18,321 bases of DNA, taken from NCBI RefSeq assembly GCF_900626285.1, contig NZ_LR131147.1, positions 1,522,402 through 1,540,722 of the forward strand. Direction: 5' to 3'. The notes under the pieces were generated by a model. It was not told the DNA's origin and searched no databases. It saw nothing but the letters and a program-made list of their open reading frames with translations. Positions 14,080 through 18,321 of this stretch are shown piece after piece. Both the position numbers and the translations under genes were made by a program. The stretch's first letter is position 1. The number at the start of each line of letters is the position of its first letter. The DNA is from Intestinimonas massiliensis (ex Afouda et al. 2020) (GTDB lineage Bacteria; Bacillota; Clostridia; Oscillospirales; Oscillospiraceae).

Positions 14080-14670
14080 ATGAAGATCTTGGCCGTCGCT
14101 GACGTGACTGCGAAATATTACTTTGACTACTACACGCCGGACAAACTGAACGGGATTGATCTGATTCTGTCCTGCGGGGACCTTCACCGGGAATATCTGG
14201 AGTTCCTGGTCACCATGTCCAACCGCCCGGTGCTCTATGTCCACGGCAACCACGACGAGTGCTATGACCAATTCCCGCCGGAGGGCTGCACCTGTATCGA
14301 CGACATGATCTATGTCTATCAGGGGATCCGCATCCTCGGCCTGGGCGGGTCCCACCGCTACCGGGACGGAAAGTATATGTACACCGAGGCCCAGATGCGC
14401 CGGCGCATCCAGCGCCTGTGGTTTCAGCTGCGCAAATACAACGGATTTGATATTCTGGTCACCCATGCCCCTGCCCGGCATATCAATGACTTTGAGAACA
14501 TTTCCCACCGGGGGTTCTCCTGTTTTGTGGACCTGTTGGAGAAGTATCAGCCAAAATACTTTCTCCACGGCCACATCCACCAGACCTACGGGATCCACAT
14601 CCCGCAGAAAACGAAGTGGGGGGAGACCACCATCATCAACAGTTATGACCACTGCGAGTTTACCTTCTGA
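14080..14670 (+). CDS. Small calcineurin-like metallophosphoesterase with altered motif I
   Basis: A 196-residue cytoplasmic phosphoesterase of the calcineurin-like (YfcE/MJ0936-like) superfamily. Visible are motif II CGDLH (Asp34), motif III GNHDE (56-60), motif IV THAP (His129) and motif V HGHIH (163-167). Motif I, normally Asp-x-His, reads ADVT: Asp8 is kept but the His is Thr10, so the first metal site is likely altered. The substrate cannot be read from sequence; relatives act on cyclic nucleotides, phosphodiesters or phosphoproteins. The ATG at 14080 begins one base after the stop of the ParB-like/BMP gene (TAATATG), and its ribosome site AAGCGGGG lies inside that gene, so the two are translationally coupled and probably work together. 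Confidence 0.88.
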   Translation: MKILAVADVTAKYYFDYYTPDKLNGIDLILSCGDLHREYLEFLVTMSNRPVLYVHGNHDECYDQFPPEGCTCIDDMIYVYQGIRILGLGGSHRYRDGKYMYTEAQMRRRIQRLWFQLRKYNGFDILVTHAPARHINDFENISHRGFSCFVDLLEKYQPKYFLHGHIHQTYGIHIPQKTKWGETTIINSYDHCEFTF

Positions 14671-14672
14671 AC

Positions 14673-14719
14673 AAAACAGCAGGGCCGCACAGGAAGTTCC
14701 TGTGCGGCCCTGCTGTTTT
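14673..14719. terminator. Long bidirectional terminator hairpin
   Basis: A perfect inverted repeat with 23-base arms centred on G14696. It starts with AAAA and ends with TTTT, so it works as an intrinsic terminator on either strand. It lies between the metallophosphoesterase (plus) and the first cupin gene (minus), and overlaps the TAA stop of the cupin gene. Confidence 0.92.
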
Positions 14720-15059
14720 ACGACGCGGCTTTTACCACCACCAGATACATCTTGAACCGGGTAACCGCCTGCACGGCGTGGGGGATCCCGGCAGGCATGA
14801 TAATGGCCTCGCCGGCATTGACGGTGTGGGGAATACCATCAATCGTGATCTGAGCGGTTCCCTCCAGGACAGCGGCCATGGCGTCGCCGCCGGCGGCGTG
14901 GGTGCTGATTCCCTCGCCTTCGTCAAAGGCAAACAGGGTGATGCCTGCGCCGGGCTGCTGGGCCAGGGTCAGGCTGACCACCTTTCCAGGCTGGTAATCC
15001 ACCTGCCCGCTTAGGGCAAAAACCTGTGCATGAGGGATATTTTTGATCAGTGGTTCCAT
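14718..15059 (-). CDS. Small single-domain cupin protein (A)
   Basis: A 113-residue cytoplasmic cupin_2-type beta barrel. The core is GAGITLFAFDEGEGISTHAA, AVLEGTAQITIDG and NAGEAIIMPAGIPHAVQA. Of the usual metal ligands, His54 (first motif) and His94 (second motif) are kept, but the second His and the Glu of the HxH...E motif are missing, so metal binding is uncertain. Proteins of this size act as sugar-phosphate or small-molecule isomerases, dioxygenase-like enzymes or sensors; no choice can be made. The ATG at 15059 follows AAGGAGGAGA. It lies 21 bp downstream of a paralogous cupin gene in the same direction, so the two form an operon that came from a tandem duplication. Confidence 0.88.
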   Translation of the reverse strand: MEPLIKNIPHAQVFALSGQVDYQPGKVVSLTLAQQPGAGITLFAFDEGEGISTHAAGGDAMAAVLEGTAQITIDGIPHTVNAGEAIIMPAGIPHAVQAVTRFKMYLVVVKAAS

Positions 15060-15080
15060 AACAGTCTCCTCCTTGTTATC

Positions 15081-15410
15081 TTAGGAAAGGGTGATCTGCA
15101 GCAGCTTGCAGCCATCCGGAGCGGCCACCGCGTGGGTCGTCCGGGCGGGCACCGCCAGACAGTCTCCGGCATAAAGGGTATGCACAGCATGTTCTATCGA
15201 TACGGACAGGCCGCCCTCCAGCACGTAATAGAGCGTATCGCCGAAATAGCATTCCTCACTGACGCTCTCCCCGTCTCCAAAAGCCAAAAGGGTCATCTGG
15301 CAGTGTTCCGACTTGCTCATGGCCATGCTGACCACCCGGCCCGGCTGGACGGCAATCAGCTGCGCCAGCTTTTCCGGCTGCTGTGTGGGCAGATTACGCA
15401 GCAATACCAT
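15081..15410 (-). CDS. Small single-domain cupin protein (B)
   Basis: A 109-residue paralog of cupin A: LPTQQPEKLAQLIAVQPGRV, VSMAMS, MTLLAFGDGESVSEECYFGD, YYVLEGGLSVSIE and YAGDCLAVPARTTHAV match the same barrel strands. At the place of His54 of cupin A it has Glu-Glu-Cys (52-54), while His93 is kept, so its metal site, if any, differs. Function unknown. The ATG at 15410 is chosen because GGAAAGGAGG precedes it; the frame continues open to 15488 but runs through the promoter region. It is the first gene of the pair and is divergent from the MATE exporter gene. Confidence 0.85.
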   Translation of the reverse strand: MVLLRNLPTQQPEKLAQLIAVQPGRVVSMAMSKSEHCQMTLLAFGDGESVSEECYFGDTLYYVLEGGLSVSIEHAVHTLYAGDCLAVPARTTHAVAAPDGCKLLQITLS

Positions 15411-15444
15411 AGGTCCGACCTCCTTTCCAGCTCTGCTTGCAGTT

Positions 15445-15450
15445 AGTATA
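15445..15450 (-). promoter_or_regulatory. Candidate -10 box of the cupin operon
   Basis: TATACT read on the minus strand, 35 bp before the start codon of cupin B. No clear -35 box is seen, which would fit activation by a factor bound to the palindrome at 15473-15486. Confidence 0.45.
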
Positions 15451-15472
15451 TCCCATCCCGCAGGTAAATTCC

Positions 15473-15486
15473 GTTGCAGCTGCAAC
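15473..15486. promoter_or_regulatory. Perfect 14-bp palindrome upstream of the cupin promoter
   Basis: GTTGCAGCTGCAAC is a gapless palindrome, 23 bp upstream of the cupin -10 box and between two divergent promoters. It is a plausible dimer-binding operator; the regulator is not in the window as far as can be told. Confidence 0.45.
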
Positions 15487-15552
15487 AAAACCCGATTTCC
15501 GCTCCGTAAACAGCGGGGCCGCCGCAGGCGATGAATTTTTCGCCCGCTCGTC

Positions 15553-15581
15553 TTGCATCTCAGTCAGCCGCTGATTATAAT
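15553..15581 (+). promoter_or_regulatory. Promoter of the MATE exporter gene
   Basis: TTGCAT (15553-15558), a 17-bp spacer and a perfect TATAAT (15576-15581). The spacer contains a short inverted repeat TCAGC-C-GCTGA (15564-15574), placed well for a repressor. The predicted leader is about 90 bases. Confidence 0.7.
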
Positions 15582-15622
15582 AAGATTTACCAAACGGATC
15601 CCATTCCGCATCTCTGCGCTCT

Positions 15623-15660
15623 CACCGGCAGCGTGCCGGGTGGAGCCCGGAAATCTTTTT
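15623..15660 (+). promoter_or_regulatory. Competing hairpins in the MATE leader (possible attenuator)
   Basis: A first hairpin CCGGCA-GCG-TGCCGG (15625-15639) shares bases with a second, CCGGG-TGGAG-CCCGG (15636-15650), so both cannot form at once. The second is followed by AAATCTTTTT. This is the minimal layout of an attenuator, but the second stem is only 5 bp and separated from the T-run. It matches no riboswitch class I recognise. Confidence 0.35.
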
Positions 15661-15676
15661 AAGCAGGTCCAGGCTT

Positions 15677-17038
15677 ATGAAACAACATGCAGAAATCTCA
15701 CGGGAAGACATCTTTCAAACGCTGCCGGTCCCCACTGCGCTGCGGATGATGGTGGTCCCCTCCATCACCAGTCAGCTCATCGTCCTGATCTACAACATGG
15801 CGGACACCTTCTATGTGGGGCAGACAGACAACCCCTACATGGTGGCAGGCACCTCCCTGATCCTGCCGGTATTCAATATCACCCTCTGTCTGGCCGGACT
15901 GGCGGGGATCGGCGGTGGGTCCCTGATCTCCAGGCTGCTGGGACGCGGTCAGGAGGAGGAGGCCAGGCGGGCCGGCACCTTCTCCCTGTACCTGGGCGCG
16001 CTGATCGCGGCCGTCTTTTCCCTGGGGATGCTCCTGTTTATGGACCCCATCCTGAACCTGTTGGGGGCCGGTGAGAACACCTATACATACGCCAGGCAGT
16101 ACGCCATGTGCGTGATCGTCACCGGCGGGATCCCCACGGTGCTCTCCAATGTGCTGGCCAATCTGATCCGGAGCGTAGGCCGCTCCAAGGAGGCCGGCAT
16201 CGGCATCATTCTGGGCGGAATCCTCAATATCGGCCTGGACCCGCTTTTCATGTTTGTCCTGATGCCGGACGGTCGGGAGGTGCTGGGCGCCGGTATGGCC
16301 ACCTGTCTGTCCAACTGCGTGGCCTGCCTGTTCTTCCTGACGGTACTCATCCGCATGGGGAAAGGGTCCATCATCACCTTCAACCCCAGGGTGGGGCTGC
16401 CTCAGAAGGAGAGCATTTTTACGGTTTTTGCCGTGGGCATCCCGTCTGCCATCGCCTCTTTCCTGTTCGACATGGACTATGTGATCATCGACAAGCTGAT
16501 GGTCTCCTACCACGATCTGGCGCTGGCGGCCGTCGGCATCGTGCTGAAGGTGGAGCGGTTCCCGCTGAACGTGGGCATCGGCATCTGCCAGGGCATGCTG
16601 CCCCTGGTGGCATACAACTGCGCCGCCAAAAACAAGGAGCGGATGGACGCCACCATCCGCCTGGCCCGGACGCTGGGCCTGGTGATCGCCGGGGTCAGCG
16701 TGGTGCTGTATGAGCTGTTCGCGGTCCAGTTCACCCACCTGTTTATCTCGGACGCCCAGACGGTGGAGATGGCCGCCCAGTTCCTGCGCATCCGGGTGCT
16801 GGCCACGCCCCTGATGTTCCTCAGCTTCTTCACGGTCTACCTGTTCCAGGCCTTCGGAAAGGGCCGGATCTCCCTCTTCCTGGGTGTCACCCGGTGGCTG
16901 GTCTTCAATATCCCCATGCTCTTCCTGCTGAATGCCATCTTCGGGATGTACGGGATCGTCTGGTCCCAGGCCATCGCGGATACTCTGACCGTGGCCCTGT
17001 CCTTCTTCATGTACTTCCGGTACAGGCCCCGGTTCTGA
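15677..17038 (+). CDS. MATE-family multidrug/metabolite exporter
   Basis: A 453-residue inner membrane protein of the MATE (multidrug and toxic compound extrusion) family, which couples export to a sodium or proton gradient. About twelve membrane spans are visible in two similar halves. Half one begins with MMVVPSITSQLIVLIYNMAD followed by TFYVGQTDNPYMVAG; GGGSLISRLLGRGQEEEARR is the typical loop after span 2; ANLIRSVGRSKEAGIGIILG and NIGLDPLFMF are family hallmarks. Half two starts near SAIASFLFDMDYVIIDKLMV. Length is normal. The ATG at 15677 has only a weak ribosome site (AGCAGG or CCAGG), unlike most genes here. Its end overlaps the alanine racemase gene by 32 bp, tail to tail. The substrate is unknown. 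Confidence 0.95.
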   Translation: MKQHAEISREDIFQTLPVPTALRMMVVPSITSQLIVLIYNMADTFYVGQTDNPYMVAGTSLILPVFNITLCLAGLAGIGGGSLISRLLGRGQEEEARRAGTFSLYLGALIAAVFSLGMLLFMDPILNLLGAGENTYTYARQYAMCVIVTGGIPTVLSNVLANLIRSVGRSKEAGIGIILGGILNIGLDPLFMFVLMPDGREVLGAGMATCLSNCVACLFFLTVLIRMGKGSIITFNPRVGLPQKESIFTVFAVGIPSAIASFLFDMDYVIIDKLMVSYHDLALAAVGIVLKVERFPLNVGIGICQGMLPLVAYNCAAKNKERMDATIRLARTLGLVIAGVSVVLYELFAVQFTHLFISDAQTVEMAAQFLRIRVLATPLMFLSFFTVYLFQAFGKGRISLFLGVTRWLVFNIPMLFLLNAIFGMYGIVWSQAIADTLTVALSFFMYFRYRPRF

Positions 17039-18176
17039 GCCCTCCTCTGTACACTGCCGGCAGCCGCCCGCCCAGTTTGGACAGCAGCTCATTGGTGATG
17101 GTGCCGCACCTGGCCGCCACCTCTCCGGCGGCGATCTCCTCCCCGCCGTCCCTGCCGATGAGCGTGGCCACGTCCCCCGCCTGCACCTGGGGCAGGCCGG
17201 TGACATCCACCAGCAGCTGGTCCATGCACATCCGCCCCGCCATGGGGCAGCGGCGGCCACGGATCAGCACCTCGCCTCCGCTCTGGGAGAGGGTTCGAAG
17301 CAGGCCGTCGGCATAGCCGATGGACACCACCGCCAGGCGGGTGTCCCGCCCGCACCGGAAGGCCAGGCCGTAGCCCGCCCCCTGCCCGGCGGGCAGGGAG
17401 CGCAGGGAGACCACCCGGGCCCGCAGGCTGAGCACCGGCCGCAGCTCCCGCCACGCCCCCTCCGCCGGTCCGGCGCTGGGCACGCCGTACAGGGCGATCC
17501 CCGCCCGTCCGTAGGCCATGTGGGTCTGGGGCGGTCCATCCAAAATACCGTAGCTGGCCTGGATATGGACGGCGCCGGGGTCATACCCGGCGGTCCTCAT
17601 CCAGGCCAGTGCTGTTTGGAAGCGTTCCAGTTGGCTCCGGGTATAGGCTCTGTCCTCTTCTGCCGGGCTGTCGGACACGCACAGGTGGGAAAAAGTGCCC
17701 TGAAACCGGAGGTACGGCAGGCGGCGCACCCGTCCGATGGCCTGCACATCCTCCGCCGGAACGCCCAGCCGGTGCATTCCGGTGTCCAGCGCCAGGTGGA
17801 CCGCCAGGGGCAGCCTTTGGGCGGCCAGAGCCCGGGCGTGGGTCTCGTCGGCCACGGTCTGGGTCAGGTCCCACCGGGCCAGCGCTTCCGCCGCCTCCGG
17901 CGGCGTATAGCCCAGCACCAGGATGGTGCCCCCGATCCCCCCGCGGCGCAGGGCAGCTCCCTCCGCCAGACAGGCCACCGCGAAGGCGTCCACCCCCTGC
18001 TCCGCCAGGGCTTTTGCCGCCGCCACCGCCCCGTGTCCGTAGGCGTCGGCCTTCACCACCGCCATCAGGCGGCAGGTTTTCCCCAGTTTATTCTGCAGCA
18101 GCCGGGTGTTGTGGACCAGGGCGTCCAGATCGATCTCCCGCCAGGCCCGGCCGGTCTTTCCTTCCTCACGCTCCAT
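17007..18176 (-). CDS. alr: Alanine racemase, VanT-like subfamily
   Basis: A 389-residue PLP enzyme that makes D-alanine for peptidoglycan in the cytoplasm. Lys42 in MAVVKADAYGHG carries PLP; DTGMHRLG holds Arg136; FSHL has His164; Arg224 (YGRAGIALYG) should contact the PLP ring nitrogen; Tyr269 (AGYGLAF) is the opposite catalytic base; MAGRMCMDQ (312-320) and the ending NELLSKLGGRLPAVYRGG are standard. The segment HIQASYGILDGP (204-215) replaces the common H-x-x-N-S-A motif and resembles VanT-type serine/alanine racemases, so D-serine activity cannot be excluded. No membrane domain is attached. The ATG at 18176 follows AGGAAGGA. It overlaps the upstream acyltransferase gene by 11 bp. Confidence 0.95.
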   Translation of the reverse strand: MEREEGKTGRAWREIDLDALVHNTRLLQNKLGKTCRLMAVVKADAYGHGAVAAAKALAEQGVDAFAVACLAEGAALRRGGIGGTILVLGYTPPEAAEALARWDLTQTVADETHARALAAQRLPLAVHLALDTGMHRLGVPAEDVQAIGRVRRLPYLRFQGTFSHLCVSDSPAEEDRAYTRSQLERFQTALAWMRTAGYDPGAVHIQASYGILDGPPQTHMAYGRAGIALYGVPSAGPAEGAWRELRPVLSLRARVVSLRSLPAGQGAGYGLAFRCGRDTRLAVVSIGYADGLLRTLSQSGGEVLIRGRRCPMAGRMCMDQLLVDVTGLPQVQAGDVATLIGRDGGEEIAAGEVAARCGTITNELLSKLGGRLPAVYRGGLRTGACTGST

Positions 18177-18321
18177 ACGGTTCCTTCCTCTCCAGAATCC
18201 TGGGCGGCTGGGCCACCACGGTGCAGCCCGCCGGCACGTCTTTGCTCACCACCGCGCCCGCCCCGATCCGGGCGCCGGCGCCGATGCGGATGGCCCCCAC
18301 CAGTACCGCCCCCGCCCCGAT
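18166..18321 (-). CDS. Hexapeptide-repeat acyltransferase, C-terminal 51 residues (probably serine acetyltransferase)
   Basis: The visible end of a left-handed beta-helix acyltransferase, cut by the right edge. Repeats of the [IV]-G-x-x-A type are clear (IGAGAVLVGAIRIGAGARIG, then AGAVVSKDVPAGCTVVAQPP), ending RILERKEPYGA. The DVPAG turn and the closing P-x-R-I are usual in serine O-acetyltransferase (CysE), which makes O-acetylserine for cysteine, but other hexapeptide transferases share them. The stop TGA lies 11 bp inside the alanine racemase gene, in another frame, so the two are probably translated from one mRNA. Only the tail is available, so the exact substrate is open. Confidence 0.75.
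   Translation of the reverse strand: MGAGAVLVGAIRIGAGARIGAGAVVSKDVPAGCTVVAQPPRILERKEPYGA

Noticed and set aside
15698..17260. 520-codon open frame on the minus strand
   Set aside because: Antisense to the MATE gene; strongly charged His/Gln/Gly-rich translation is the mirror of membrane segments.

Overview
The window looks like chromosomal DNA of a GC-rich Gram-positive gut clostridium, most likely of the Oscillospiraceae (Flavonifractor / Lawsonibacter-like). This is judged from GC-rich third codon positions, strong AGGAGG-type ribosome binding sites, TTGaca/TATAAT promoters, a lipoprotein-type sugar binding protein and an MsmX-type ATPase. The taxonomic call is inference. No rRNA, tRNA, CRISPR array, phage or insertion sequence was seen.

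Positions 1-11109 form a sugar-use locus, most simply read as uptake and breakdown of raffinose-family alpha-galactosides. On the minus strand, a DUF624/YesL-like membrane protein leads into an amylosucrase-family (GH13_4) enzyme and then galE, which is cut by the left edge. Divergent from these, on the plus strand, lie an MsmX/UgpC-type ABC ATPase, a terminator, an AraC-type regulator, a lipoprotein plus two permeases that carry no ATPase of their own, a second terminator and a GH36 alpha-galactosidase. A second, MsmR-like AraC regulator (minus) converges on the galactosidase. Proposed flow: the binding protein and permeases, powered by the ATPase, import raffinose or related sugars; GH36 releases galactose and leaves sucrose; the GH13_4 enzyme acts on sucrose; GalE serves the UDP-galactose branch. 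Two sets of repeated operator-like motifs tie promoters together: one in the divergent region 3074-3145, another shared by the transporter (5503-5565) and galactosidase (8838-8856) promoters.

Positions 12159-14670 hold a two-gene unit that does not fit the sugar locus. A cytoplasmic protein fuses an N-terminal ParB/sulfiredoxin-like domain to a BMP-type ligand-binding domain, without a signal peptide, and is followed after one base by a small metallophosphoesterase whose first metal-binding motif is altered. This is the best candidate here for an undescribed system.

Positions 14673-18321 hold a long terminator hairpin, two tandem small cupin proteins (minus), a divergent MATE-family exporter (plus) with a structured leader, an alanine racemase of the VanT-like kind (minus) whose 3' end overlaps the exporter, and the C-terminus of a hexapeptide-repeat acyltransferase, probably serine acetyltransferase, that overlaps the racemase start.
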